From Pseudomonadota bacterium (GTDB lineage: Bacteria; Myxococcota_A; Polyangia; Polyangiales; Polyangiaceae): DNA of 54,112 nucleotides. Of this stretch, positions 35,995-45,885 are shown piece after piece; the first letter of the stretch is position 1, and every line of letters starts with the position of its first letter. The notes beneath the pieces were generated by a model that saw only the letters and a program-made list of their open reading frames with translations, ran no database searches and was not told the DNA's origin. The stretch is from positions 1 to 54,112 of the forward strand of contig JAEYYX010000054.1 of assembly GCA_023428245.1 (NCBI GenBank), in the 5' to 3' direction. Made by a program: the position numbers and the translations under genes.

Positions 35995-38900
35995 TCAGCC
36001 GCCGAGACGGTGATATCGAAAGAGCCTTCGGGGCACGGCGTCCGCGGCGCGCTCGAGATCCCGGGATAAGTGGGTAAAATAGAGGATTTGGACGCGTTCG
36101 CTCAGCTCCCCGAGCACCTCAAAAGCGGCCGAGGCCCGCTCATCGTCGAAATCGACCAGCAAGTCGTCCAAAACGAGCGGTACCGGCTCGTGATGAGCGA
36201 AGTAGGACTCGAGGCTCGCAAGGCGAAGGGCCAGGTACATCTGAGCGCGGGTGCCACGAGAAAGCTCGGCCGGCGTGAGTTCCTTTGAGTCGGTCGCCAC
36301 ACGGAGCTCCGAGTCGAAGGGGTCAACGGAGATACGCCGGTACTTCCCGAGAGTCAGTCTCTCGAACAGAACTGAGGCGCGCTCCGCGGTCGGTGCCGCA
36401 AAGGAGCTCGCGTAACGACTCACCTCTCTCTGCAAGAGTAGACGCGCCGTGCGCCGAACTAGATAGCCACGGATGAGCTCGCGAGCCTCTTCTCCGCGAA
36501 GCGCCACGAGCTGGCGCACTTCGGCCGCGTCCGCGGTTTGAAACCGAGCCAGACCGAGCTCGAGGTTGTGCAACTCTGACTCCCGCGCGCTCACCTGCTC
36601 ATTGAGAGCTTCGAGCTCTTCGCTCATGGCTTCGATGCGACCGAAAATCGTCCGATGATCGGAGGCGACGGCCTCCGATCGCAAGGCCGCCAGCGGCGCG
36701 TCCCCCGCCTTCTCCTGGAGAGAAGTGAGCAAGCGCGCGCGCCTTTCGCGAAGGGCAAGCACCCGCTCACTCGTCTCCTCCCGTCGCGCCAGCTCATCGA
36801 GATCCGCCGCGTGTGCTTCCCTCTGGAGTCGAGAGAGCTCGAGCTCCGCTTGCTCCTGCCTCTGGCGGATCTTCTCTTTCTGGCGTCGGCGCTCGAGGAG
36901 CTCCTTCTCCAGCCGCACCGCTTCCTCGTGGGCGCGCTCCGCTTCGGCGGTTCTCTCGAGCAAGATGTCCGCGGCGCAGAAAGCATCCGGCGCGGAGATG
37001 TCTGGCGCGATCCGCGCGACGAGCTCCCTGATCTCCACCGTCAGGAGATCGGCGTCCCGGACGATGCCGTCCTGACGTTGCGCAAGCTGGCGCGCCTCTG
37101 TGAGCGGAACGAGCGCAGCTTCGCTCGCGGCAAGCATTGCCTCGAGCTCCGAAAGAGCCGTTTCGGCGGGGAGCCGGAGATGCTCGCGGAGACGCGAGAG
37201 CTCGTGGGCGACCTCCCTGAGCTCAGTTTCGACGGCCGACAGGCGGCTCTGAAGCGTCGCGAGGCGCCGTCGGCCCTTTTCGGTCCGTTCCCGTCGCTCC
37301 AGAGCGATCCGGGCGGCGCTGCGCGCAGCGCTCACGACTTGCTCCGCGTGAGCGATCAGCTCGCGCAGATCCAAGAGTTCGTGGCCGGGGTGCGCCCCGG
37401 TTCCGAGCGCATCGAGGAGCCGCTCTCGCGCCTCTCGCTCCCGCGCTTGATTCTGCTCCAACGTTTGCTCGAGGCGCCTGAGCTCCTCGCGGGCCCGCAC
37501 CAACTCTTCGAAACGCCCCAACCTCTCGAGCAAAGCCGGCACCCCTCCAGCGTCTACCCGAGTGCCCAGCGCCTCCAGGCGCTTCTCGAGTTCGAGAGCG
37601 AGCCCGCGCGCCCGCGTGAGAGCCCCTTCGCGAGCCTCTTTCCAGCGTGCCGCCTCCTTTTCGAGTTTTTCTACGCGCGCTTGGAGTTCTCGAGCTCTCG
37701 CCACTCGCGCCGCCTCGGTACGAAGCTCATCGGAGATCCGGTCCGCTGTCGTCACCAGATTGAGCAGCTCCTCTTGGAAACTCACTTCCATGGCGCCGCG
37801 CGCCCCGAGCGCCTTCAGGATCGCTGTGTTCCGCTCTTTTCGAGCGCTTGTGAGGGCCTCAAAGCTCGGAAGCGCCCCTTGTTCAGCGAGGATTTCTAGC
37901 TCCCGAGCCGTCGCCTCGAGCTCTTCCTTGGCGCGAGAATGTGAACGCTCACACTGCTCGGCGTCCCTTCGTAGGCGCTCATATTCTTCGAGTTTTTTTG
38001 CTCGCTCAGGCGCTGAAAGCCCGCGCGCTTCCCCGCTCTCGGGCTCGCCCCCTTCGCTCAGGCCAAGCTCTCGCCCGAGGGCCGAAACCCGACTCCAAGC
38101 GGCCGCGGCCTCTTGCTGACACTCACGAAGCGGCCTTTGGGCGTCGAGAACTCTACGAGCGCCCGCGATCACCGTGCTGAGCCATTCGGGCTCGAGCGAG
38201 CCCTCTTGGGGGGCCTCGTCTCGCTCCGCTCCCTCTTCGCCCAGAAGGTCCTCCTTTAGCTCACGAATCGCTCCCGACAAATTGTTCTTCTCGGAGCGCA
38301 GCACCTCATCTCTGCGCAAGAGCTTCCTGAGCGTGGGAGCGGCAACAGGGGCGATCAGGGACAAGTTCGCGGCCTCGATGAACGAGCGGTCCGCTTGGCC
38401 AGCTAGGGCCATTTCGATCCCTTCGGGCCGAATTCCCGCGCCGTCGAGCACTCGGGCCACCTCGCTGAGCGCCGTCTGCTCTTTGGTGCGGAGGCGGGAG
38501 AGAGCCGCCCGCGCATTGCGCGCTGAGCCGAGACGTTCCCGAAGCGAGACAGCCTCGTCCTGCATCTGCAGAAGCCGGCCGCGCTCTTCGAGGCGCCGGG
38601 ACTCATTGAGCTGACTGAGCGCCACTTCGAGGCGCTGGATCTCGCTGTCGCACTGGCCCCCTTGACGATTGGCTTCGAAGAGCTCCGCCTGGGCGCGGGT
38701 CCGCGCTTCACGAGCTCCGCTCGCGAGCGGTTGGCCCAAAGGAAGCTCGAGGACCAGCCTCGCGTGTTCGCCCTCGAGTTCCTCGAGTTCTGCGAACTGG
38801 GACATCATCGAGCCGAGCCTGCTGAGCGCGACGTGCTCGAGCCGAGTATTGCGGCGCGCTTCCCGAAGACGCTCGAGTTCTTCGACGACCTTGCGCCGAG

Positions 38901-39525
38901 CGCCCTCCTGTTCCACCCAAAGCTCAGGCGGTTTGACGAGCTGAGTCAGGGAGCGGGCGGCTTCTCTGTACCTCTGGACCGCTTGGTTCAAGGGCCGAAC
39001 TCGGCCGCGTTTGGTAAAGATCTCTTCGTGCTCTTTCTCGAGTTCGAGGAGCACCTGGCGAACATCGGCGCCCGCAGTTCCTGCCGCAAAGAGCCCCTGC
39101 TCACGCCCTGCGAGAAGCGCCTCGGCCCCTTTTTCGAGCTCGACCTGATCCAGTCCGAAGCGCGTTTCGAAGGAACGCTCGTCGAGGTACCCGAGTGCTT
39201 CCGCGAGACGTTGCTCCGGAAATGGATTCGAAGCCTCGTCGACGAGCGAGCCCTTGCGCCGGCGCAAGCGAAAGAGGCGAGCTGTGAAGCTACTCGCTTC
39301 GATGAGGCCACCGACTCGCAGCTGACTGGCTGGATGACTGTGCGCGTCCGGGCTCGTCTCCGGGATTCCGAACAGGAGACCTTTCACAGCCCGGAGGGAG
39401 GTGCTCTTCCCTGCCTCGTTGGAGCCGAACACGAGGTGAAACCCGCCGGGCGCCCCTGCGGAGAGGTCGAGAGAGACGTTCGTGAAAGGACCAAAGGCCA
39501 CGAGTTCCAGCGCCCTGAGCCTCAT
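35995..39525 (-). CDS. YhaN-type SMC/SbcC-like ATPase
   Basis: 1176 residues. An N-terminal ATPase half has Walker A VFGSNEAGKST (about 32-42). The middle (about 180-1020) is mostly charged Glu/Arg/Leu-rich coiled-coil. The C-terminal half has ELSRGTRAQMYLALRLASLE (signature motif) and PLVLDDLLVDFDDERA (Walker B). The organisation and the YhaN-like start (MRLRALELVAFGPF) match YhaN, the partner of a YhaO nuclease, analogous to the SbcC-SbcD and Rad50-Mre11 pairs. It probably acts in DNA end processing. It overlaps the yhaO-like gene by four bases (ATGA). Confidence 0.87.
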   Translation of the reverse strand: MRLRALELVAFGPFTNVSLDLSAGAPGGFHLVFGSNEAGKSTSLRAVKGLLFGIPETSPDAHSHPASQLRVGGLIEASSFTARLFRLRRRKGSLVDEASNPFPEQRLAEALGYLDERSFETRFGLDQVELEKGAEALLAGREQGLFAAGTAGADVRQVLLELEKEHEEIFTKRGRVRPLNQAVQRYREAARSLTQLVKPPELWVEQEGARRKVVEELERLREARRNTRLEHVALSRLGSMMSQFAELEELEGEHARLVLELPLGQPLASGAREARTRAQAELFEANRQGGQCDSEIQRLEVALSQLNESRRLEERGRLLQMQDEAVSLRERLGSARNARAALSRLRTKEQTALSEVARVLDGAGIRPEGIEMALAGQADRSFIEAANLSLIAPVAAPTLRKLLRRDEVLRSEKNNLSGAIRELKEDLLGEEGAERDEAPQEGSLEPEWLSTVIAGARRVLDAQRPLRECQQEAAAAWSRVSALGRELGLSEGGEPESGEARGLSAPERAKKLEEYERLRRDAEQCERSHSRAKEELEATARELEILAEQGALPSFEALTSARKERNTAILKALGARGAMEVSFQEELLNLVTTADRISDELRTEAARVARARELQARVEKLEKEAARWKEAREGALTRARGLALELEKRLEALGTRVDAGGVPALLERLGRFEELVRAREELRRLEQTLEQNQAREREARERLLDALGTGAHPGHELLDLRELIAHAEQVVSAARSAARIALERRERTEKGRRRLATLQSRLSAVETELREVAHELSRLREHLRLPAETALSELEAMLAASEAALVPLTEARQLAQRQDGIVRDADLLTVEIRELVARIAPDISAPDAFCAADILLERTAEAERAHEEAVRLEKELLERRRQKEKIRQRQEQAELELSRLQREAHAADLDELARREETSERVLALRERRARLLTSLQEKAGDAPLAALRSEAVASDHRTIFGRIEAMSEELEALNEQVSARESELHNLELGLARFQTADAAEVRQLVALRGEEARELIRGYLVRRTARLLLQREVSRYASSFAAPTAERASVLFERLTLGKYRRISVDPFDSELRVATDSKELTPAELSRGTRAQMYLALRLASLESYFAHHEPVPLVLDDLLVDFDDERASAAFEVLGELSERVQILYFTHLSRDLERAADAVPRRLFRYHRLGG

Positions 39526-40766
39526 CCGCCCCCCTCTCCCCCGTCTCCGGGCGCGAGAAGTTTCGCTTCAAGAAGCCGACTCGCCGAAGCGACAACCTCC
39601 TCCCAATCAAAAAGCTCTTGCTCCACGAGCTCGTGCGGCAGGCTGCTGAGCTCGGAAGAAATCGCACTCTTGAGTTCCTCTTGGATCTCGAGATTTCCCC
39701 GTGCGCCTTCGATAAAGCGGAAGAGATCGGCCAGTGCGTCGGCGCGCGCGGTGAGCAGCGCCCGAGAGACAGGACCGCGCGTCTTCACCGCGACCTTCTC
39801 GAGATACACCGGCCCGAGAGCGACCGAGATCGCCCGCAGCTCCGACGTCAATCGCTCTCGCGCGGCGAGCTGCGCCTGCGCTTCGGTCTCACCGCTCAAA
39901 GTCACCCGACAGGCCACAATTCGGCCCGAGGCCCGCTCCACGGCCCGGGAAAGGGATCTCTCCACGACGTCGAGAACATCCTCCAGGTTCCGAGCGTCAT
40001 TGAGAGGAATTTCCAGATGTTCCCAGCGAACGACGTCGAGTTCGACCGGAGTCACGGCCTCGATTCTTCCGCGAGGAGCTTCGATGAGCGTCGCACCTTT
40101 CGGGCCCGTCTCCCGGATGTGCCGCCCCTGCAGGTTCCCCGGGAAGACGACATAGGGCTCCGTCGACAAGACTTCCCGCGTGTGCACATGACCAAGCGCA
40201 AAGTAGTCGTACCCCCGCGCGAGGAGTTCGGCGAGCGTCGCGGGCGCGTAGTTTGCGTGGCCGGGACGGCCCTCGAGCGCCGTATGGAGCAGGCCAACGT
40301 TGAGCGCGCCGGAGACAGGCGAAGGATAAGCGCGCACGAGGTTCTGAGTTACATCTCGCTCACCATACCCTTGTCCGTGAAATGCGGCTCCCAAGTCCTC
40401 GAAGACGATCGTCTCCGGACTTTGGGTGCGGAGTTCGAAGACGTTGTCAGGCAGCCGGAGGTGCCGCGTCATTCGGCTCTCGGCGTCGTGGTTCCCCCTG
40501 AGCCAGACGACCCGGGTTCCCGCGTCTTTCAGGCGTGTCACCTGTTCGACGAAGAAGAGGCCCGTTGAAAAGTCGCGAAAGTCGCCATCGTACAGATCGC
40601 CAGCGAGAAGGAGAACGTCGACCTTCTTTTCGATGCAGAAGTCGACGAGCCCGACGAAGGCGCGGCGCGTGGCTCGACGCACCTCCCCGACCGGCGCACC
40701 CTCATACTCGGCCAGCCCTGCGAGCGGGCTATCGAGGTGCAGATCGGCTGCATGAACAATTCGCAC
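39522..40766 (-). CDS. YhaO/SbcD-type DNA nuclease
   Basis: 414 residues. The N-terminal metallophosphoesterase domain (about 1-230) has all the nuclease motifs: HAADLHLD, LLLAGDLYDG, LRGNHDAES, GLLHT and ALGHVHTRE. The C-terminal part (about 250-400) fits the capping and ATPase-binding region of Mre11-like proteins and ends with a Gly-rich tail. It is expected to work as nuclease with the downstream ATPase. ATG 40766 lies 88 bases after the kinase stop. Confidence 0.87.
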   Translation of the reverse strand: MRIVHAADLHLDSPLAGLAEYEGAPVGEVRRATRRAFVGLVDFCIEKKVDVLLLAGDLYDGDFRDFSTGLFFVEQVTRLKDAGTRVVWLRGNHDAESRMTRHLRLPDNVFELRTQSPETIVFEDLGAAFHGQGYGERDVTQNLVRAYPSPVSGALNVGLLHTALEGRPGHANYAPATLAELLARGYDYFALGHVHTREVLSTEPYVVFPGNLQGRHIRETGPKGATLIEAPRGRIEAVTPVELDVVRWEHLEIPLNDARNLEDVLDVVERSLSRAVERASGRIVACRVTLSGETEAQAQLAARERLTSELRAISVALGPVYLEKVAVKTRGPVSRALLTARADALADLFRFIEGARGNLEIQEELKSAISSELSSLPHELVEQELFDWEEVVASASRLLEAKLLAPGDGGEGGG

Positions 40767-40854
40767 GGTCCCGCCGGCTATAGCGCCGCTCGCCAGAAAA
40801 GAACACGCGCCCTAGGTCAAAGTGTGTCCGAGCTACGGAAAAGCCGGGCGTACC

Positions 40855-43800
40855 TTACTCCGACGCCGCCTCAAAAGCGCGAGCGAACTCGAGGGGGTGG
40901 GGTCGATCCTTGGGGTCGAGCGCCACCGCCGCCCGCATGAGCTTGGCCAGAGCCGGCGGGTAGTCCTTGAGGAGCTCCGGATTCTCGAGGGGATCCTTCT
41001 GCATGTGGGCAAACACTCGATCTCTGGGATTTTTGATGTCGTCGAAGAACGTTCGCCCGGTGGTGACAGCGTAGATGGTCCCGGCCAGAGCGTAGACATC
41101 CGCGCGTCCATCGAGCTCCTCAGGATCGAGGACTTGATCCGGAGCGATGAAGCCGGGAGTCCCGGCGACGAACTTCCCGCTCGCGTCAGCGGGCACTTTC
41201 ATGGGACGAACCATGCCGAAGTCGATGAGCACGGCCGAGAGCGGCCTCATGTTCGGAGCACTTCTGTGCTCTTCGGGAGAGAAGGAGACGCCTTGTTCGA
41301 GAGGCAGACGTAGCCAAATATTGGCGGGCTTGATGTCCCGGTGGACGAGGCTGGCTCCATGGAGCGCCGCGAGCCCGGCGCAGGTATCGAGCACGATCGG
41401 CTTGAGCTCGTCCAAGGTCAGTAGCCTGGCTTGGCAATAACGATGGAGGTCAGCGCCGATGAGCAGCTCAAGCACCAGAAATGGCACGTCCCCCGAAACT
41501 CCGCGATCGATAATGTTGGCCACATTCGGGTGGTAAAGGCTCGCGAGCGCGCGCGCTTCTTCCACGAAAGAGGTCAGAAGGCCCTGGCGCTCGGAGTCGC
41601 TGGCCTTCTCGAGGGCCTCCTTCTTCGGGATCTTGAGCACGAAGAGGCGGTCCGCGCCGGGCTTTCGTACGAGCCAAACCTTCCCCACACCACCTTCGCC
41701 CAAGGGGCGAACCAGCTCGTAGCCTTCGATCATCTCCGCCTTGAGCTTTTGGCGCGAAGGAGGCGGCGGCGGGGTTCGCTCAACAGCGCCAGCAATGAGC
41801 GCCTCGACGAGCGGCGAGACCGCGGGACCGAGAGACGCGAGCCAGACATCGAGAAGGCCCATCTCCCGGCCACGAATTGCACGAACGACGAGCGCACTCG
41901 TCTTCAGCTCAGCGTCACTCAGGGGAGCATTCGTCGCGGAGTCCGCAGCCAAATGCAGACCGCGCACAGGGTTCGAAAGCGCAGTGACCACCCGTCCCGC
42001 AGCGCCCACCAGGCGCTGACTTTTCTCGTCGAGATCGGCGTCTCGCCCGGATGCCCCCGACATTTGCGCAAGGACCCGCCCGAGGGAAAGCAGGGCCTCA
42101 CCGAGCTCAGTCTTCTCGGCGAAAAGCGCCCTGAGCATTCGTTCGGCGTCGTGAACAAGCGAGGGCGTCGGTCCCTGGGAGAGTCTCTGACGGAGCTCTT
42201 CCGCCAGCGTCGCGCAGCGCTCAAGCGCTTCGATCCGGATCATCGGCAGCGCATTCGCGAGCTGGATCAGCATCTGGGGCTTCTCGATGACGAGCGCCCA
42301 CCAAGCAGAGAAGGGACCGAGCCATTCGACGTCATCGACTGCACCGAGGGCTGTACCGCGCGTCGAGTCGACGAGACGCCAGAAGAGTGCGCTGAGTGCC
42401 CGCCTGAGCGCTTCCGTGGGCGGAGCACCTCCATCGTTCATCCCTTCGAGTTTGGTCACGAAGCGGCAGATGGCGTGGGCCTGCGAGCCTTGAAATTCCT
42501 TCAGTCCCGCCTCCTCGACGCAGGCGTCCAGCGAATACCCCGCGAGCTCGAGGGCGACGATTTCCGCCATTTCGCGCCACTCTGCTCCTTCTTGGGGGAG
42601 AGCGGCCTCAGTCGCGCGGATGCGATCCAAGATCTCGACAGGTGCCCGCGCGACCCGTTCCCAAGTCGGCGCGATGGACTGCGGGGCGAGGGTACCCTCG
42701 AGACTCCTCGCCCGCACCTGAGGGTGCCAGAGGCGAAGCGCCAAGCAACGAGCGGCACCCTCCAGAGCATTCCAACCGGCCGCTCGCTCCTCAAGGGTCG
42801 GACCCTCGAACGCGAGCGAGAGCGCTTGCTCGAAGACGAGAGGTAGACTCGTCGCGAAACGGGCCGCTCGCCGGTCCGCCTCTGGATCGACATGGTCGGC
42901 GGCGCGACGCACAAGGTTCTCGAGTCCCGCCTCGAGATTGAGCGGATCTCGCTCCGCGTCCTCGAGTACATCTGTGAGCGAGAGCACAGTCAGCCAGTCA
43001 CGCTCCGGTCCGAGCGACCGGGGGCCCGCGTCCCGCGCCATTTGCCGCAGGGAACGAAGGGGCTCGCGCACGGCGTCTTTCTGGGCATCCGTCGAGAAGA
43101 TCCCCGAAAGGGAACGGGCCATTTCGAGCGCCGCTCGTGCGCCCTCATCACCGGAGGACACCACTTCTGCAAGGAGCGCATCCCACAGGTCGCGAGCCTG
43201 GAAAAAGAGATAGGGGGTCGCTGCCGACGCTGCCGCAAGCAGCTCACTCCGCCCTTCTTGGACATCAAGAGCCGCCAAGAACTCAGCCCAAATGGCGCGC
43301 ACTCGCGGAGCGGGGAGCGAGCCGAGCGCGGTAAGGGCTCGCCCGCGCAAGACGCGGGCGGGCCCGTGGAGCCAGTCGAGCAACATGGCTCCGAGGTGGT
43401 CTACATGCCCGGAAAGCACACCCACCGCTCGCGCGGCGGGGATCGAGACGAGCGGCTCCGGATGCAGAAGAAGCGGCTGCAAGACGCGCAGCACTTCATC
43501 GAGCAGCCACCCCGCCGAACGCGTGTCGAAATGGCGGGCAGCCAGCTCCACCGTGCGCGCCGCGAGCACCCTCTCACGAAGAGCTCCCTTCGACGGCCTC
43601 TTCACGAGCTCTTCGAAATGGTCCGGAGATTTCCAAACGAAGCGACCAAACTCAGGCACGTCGACGTTCCTGACCCCCGCCTCCCACAGCAAGATCTCCA
43701 TACGAAGGCGGGCCCGCTCCCCTGCACCAAAGGCAAGGCCATCGCCCCTTAGCGCAGCGCAAGCGAGCCCATCGGCGAGCGGCCCCAGCGCCACCCGCTC

Positions 43801-44172
43801 TTGTGCCAGCGATAGGGCCACCTCGCGGTGTTCGTCGAGCTTTGACAGGGCGCTCAGAAATCCAAAGAGCCTCACGTCGCTGCGAGCCACTTGGGCTTCG
43901 CACCATCGCCTGAGCAGCCGCGAGCGCTCGGGGTTCAGGAAGGGGCCGAGGCGCTCGGCCACGTTCCCCGATCGAGACAGGAGGCTGAGAAACTTGTCGA
44001 GCTCCCGCGCCGCCTCACGGATGCGCAATGACTCGAGAGACCGCTCGGCACTCAGCTTGAACCAAGACGCGCCCGGCCCTGCCGCACCCGACCCCGACTC
44101 GCTCCCAGCCCTTTCCGCAAAAGCGGAAACGAGGACCGAGAGGGCCTCCTCCAATCGATGCGGCACCATCAT
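40855..44172 (-). CDS. Giant Ser/Thr kinase with N-terminal helical-repeat region
   Basis: 1105 residues. About 815 residues at the N terminus are Leu/Ala/Arg/Glu-rich, predicted as stacked helices (HEAT- or ARM-like; for example EPLVSIPAARAVGVL, RGRALTALGSLPAPRVRAIW). No catalytic fold is recognised there. The kinase domain is at the C terminus (about 817-1105): GEGGVGKVW, FVLKIPKK with catalytic Lys (about 847), HRDIKPAN (about 944), DFG, and GTPGFIAPDQ with APD in place of APE. No membrane helix is seen, so it is cytoplasmic. This order is the reverse of most myxobacterial kinases. ATG 44172 is preferred over ATG 44187 because AGGA lies six bases upstream. Role unknown. Confidence 0.85.
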   Translation of the reverse strand: MMVPHRLEEALSVLVSAFAERAGSESGSGAAGPGASWFKLSAERSLESLRIREAARELDKFLSLLSRSGNVAERLGPFLNPERSRLLRRWCEAQVARSDVRLFGFLSALSKLDEHREVALSLAQERVALGPLADGLACAALRGDGLAFGAGERARLRMEILLWEAGVRNVDVPEFGRFVWKSPDHFEELVKRPSKGALRERVLAARTVELAARHFDTRSAGWLLDEVLRVLQPLLLHPEPLVSIPAARAVGVLSGHVDHLGAMLLDWLHGPARVLRGRALTALGSLPAPRVRAIWAEFLAALDVQEGRSELLAAASAATPYLFFQARDLWDALLAEVVSSGDEGARAALEMARSLSGIFSTDAQKDAVREPLRSLRQMARDAGPRSLGPERDWLTVLSLTDVLEDAERDPLNLEAGLENLVRRAADHVDPEADRRAARFATSLPLVFEQALSLAFEGPTLEERAAGWNALEGAARCLALRLWHPQVRARSLEGTLAPQSIAPTWERVARAPVEILDRIRATEAALPQEGAEWREMAEIVALELAGYSLDACVEEAGLKEFQGSQAHAICRFVTKLEGMNDGGAPPTEALRRALSALFWRLVDSTRGTALGAVDDVEWLGPFSAWWALVIEKPQMLIQLANALPMIRIEALERCATLAEELRQRLSQGPTPSLVHDAERMLRALFAEKTELGEALLSLGRVLAQMSGASGRDADLDEKSQRLVGAAGRVVTALSNPVRGLHLAADSATNAPLSDAELKTSALVVRAIRGREMGLLDVWLASLGPAVSPLVEALIAGAVERTPPPPPSRQKLKAEMIEGYELVRPLGEGGVGKVWLVRKPGADRLFVLKIPKKEALEKASDSERQGLLTSFVEEARALASLYHPNVANIIDRGVSGDVPFLVLELLIGADLHRYCQARLLTLDELKPIVLDTCAGLAALHGASLVHRDIKPANIWLRLPLEQGVSFSPEEHRSAPNMRPLSAVLIDFGMVRPMKVPADASGKFVAGTPGFIAPDQVLDPEELDGRADVYALAGTIYAVTTGRTFFDDIKNPRDRVFAHMQKDPLENPELLKDYPPALAKLMRAAVALDPKDRPHPLEFARAFEAASE

Positions 44173-44255
44173 CGACCATCCTATCATCCCTTGGGCCTAC
44201 CGATAGACGCGAGCGCCTTCGGACGGAGTCCCTTCACACCCGAGCCGAAAGAGCT

Positions 44256-45305
44256 TCAGCAGCTCCTCGCCTCGCGCGCTGCGAGCTGACCGCAGGCGGC
44301 GCTCACATCGCTCCCACCGGAGTAACGGCGATGAGGAGGATATCCACCCACCATGACACCTCGCTCAAACTCCTCGAGAGCCTGATTGTCGGGACGTTCA
44401 AAGGGATCCTCCGGCCCAATCGAGTTGTAGGGAATGACCGAGATGCGCGGCCGGAGCCCCGACCTCTTCCAGAAGTCCATCGCCAGCTCACCGATGCGGA
44501 GCCCATCCTCATAGCTATCAGAGACGCCCTTGAGGGGCGCGACAGCCAGCAGCGGCGCGAGACCCGTGACCTCTGCGTGGTGCACGGCAGCATCGAGGAC
44601 CGAGGAGAGCGGGTGTCTGCCGCTGATCGGCATGAGCGAGCGACGTTTGTCCTCCTGTGCGCTGCCGAGAGACAGCCCCAAGCGAACACGCGGCGCTTCG
44701 AGAGCGAGCCGGCGGATCCCCGCGGGCAGGCCCGCCGTGCACACTGTGATATTGCGCGCATCAATCGCGAGGCCGGAAGGCTCCGAGAAGATGCGAATCG
44801 CGTCGAGAACCCGATCCAAGTTCGAGAGCGGCTCCCCCATGCCTTGGAAAACTACACCGTGCACACGCCCCTCTCCGAGACTCCGACGCACGATGCGCAC
44901 CTGCTCAACGATCTCCCAGGTCTCGAGGTTTCGCTGGAGTCCGAGTCGTCCGGTCGCGCAGAACCGACAGGCCAGCGCACATCCTACCTGAGAGCTCACA
45001 CATACCGTGTAGCGCCCGGACTTCTCGAGGGGGATCCGCACGGTCTCGAAGACGGCTCCGTCCGCCGCCCGAATTCCGAACTTGACGAAGGGATCGAGCT
45101 GACTACGGGCCTCGTGCACGACCTCGAGTGTCGGCACGTGGCAGAAGCTGCGAAGCCATTCCATCGACTGCCGACGCACGCCCGAGCGACCTCGAAAGTC
45201 GAAGTCGTCCCGCTGCACACAGGCGTGCACCCGGCGCGCCTCCGCCAGCTCCATCTCACCAAGAGCCGCGAGCGCGTCCGGAGTTAGGCCTTGGAGCGGA
45301 AGCAC
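44256..45305 (-). CDS. rlmN: 23S rRNA (adenine-C2)-methyltransferase RlmN
   Basis: 349 residues. A radical-SAM enzyme that methylates A2503 of 23S rRNA and A37 of some tRNAs. The cluster motif is CALACRFC within VSSQVGCALACRFCATG. Other landmarks are VFQGMGEPLSNLD, TVCTAGLPAGIRRLA, and the C-terminal SDVSAACGQLA carrying the catalytic Cys pair to the cluster-proximal one. Cfr-type relatives are possible, but the overall sequence is that of a housekeeping RlmN. The start is GTG 45305. It lies 22 bases after the small unknown gene. Confidence 0.9.
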   Translation of the reverse strand: MLPLQGLTPDALAALGEMELAEARRVHACVQRDDFDFRGRSGVRRQSMEWLRSFCHVPTLEVVHEARSQLDPFVKFGIRAADGAVFETVRIPLEKSGRYTVCVSSQVGCALACRFCATGRLGLQRNLETWEIVEQVRIVRRSLGEGRVHGVVFQGMGEPLSNLDRVLDAIRIFSEPSGLAIDARNITVCTAGLPAGIRRLALEAPRVRLGLSLGSAQEDKRRSLMPISGRHPLSSVLDAAVHHAEVTGLAPLLAVAPLKGVSDSYEDGLRIGELAMDFWKRSGLRPRISVIPYNSIGPEDPFERPDNQALEEFERGVMVGGYPPHRRYSGGSDVSAACGQLAAREARSC

Positions 45306-45327
45306 GAGAGGTTCTTTAAGAGAGCCG

Positions 45328-45675
45328 TCACCCCTCGTAAAGCTCCCACTCGGCTTTTGCGATCGTCATGTCCTCGAGGAGCTGCAGGAGCTCCGTCTCT
45401 ACCCCTTGGTTTCCGACGATGCTGAGCGCCGAATTCAGCGCGACGAGGTCCAGGTGACCGCTGCGCAGACGCGCCGTGCGAAGCAGACGCTCTTTGAGCC
45501 TCGGGATCCCCTCGATCCAGCGAGCAAGGTCGGTCCCCCCAGCAAAAGGATCGTTCAAGACCCTGAGCAAGCCGTGGATCTTGTCGAGATCCTTGAGATC
45601 CTCGGGTGTCACCTCAAGTTTCGAGGAGACCCCCTTCTTCGCCTTGCCGAGCTCTTTCGGACGTGGTCCGGCCAT
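45328..45675 (-). CDS. Small hypothetical protein
   Basis: 115 residues from ATG 45675. A basic N-terminal tail (PRPKELGKAKKG) is followed by an acidic helical part (LEVTPEDLKDLDKIHGLLRVL) and a helical remainder. No family is recognised. The codon pattern fits the neighbouring genes, and it lies just before rlmN, so it is probably the first gene of that unit. An in-frame extension upstream exists but lacks support. Confidence 0.6.
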   Translation of the reverse strand: MAGPRPKELGKAKKGVSSKLEVTPEDLKDLDKIHGLLRVLNDPFAGGTDLARWIEGIPRLKERLLRTARLRSGHLDLVALNSALSIVGNQGVETELLQLLEDMTIAKAEWELYEG

Positions 45676-45885
45676 TGCCAGGCATTCTACCCGCAGCGCA
45701 GACAAATAGCGACGCGCCGGAAGTGGCGCTGAGACTCGTACCCAAGGCCTCAGGGGGGCGCGAGCGGGAGTCACGAACGAGCCATTTGAGCAGAGCGCGG
45801 GGGAGACCCCATCTCGAAGCGATGCAAGGCGCGAAGTGGGAACTTTGGACAGATGCGCTCATCTCCACCAAGCTCGGTGCCAACG

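Noticed and set aside
36655..40155. Long plus-strand frames opposite the YhaN/YhaO genes
   Set aside because: They lie opposite genes with full sets of ATPase and nuclease motifs; long antisense frames are common at this GC content.
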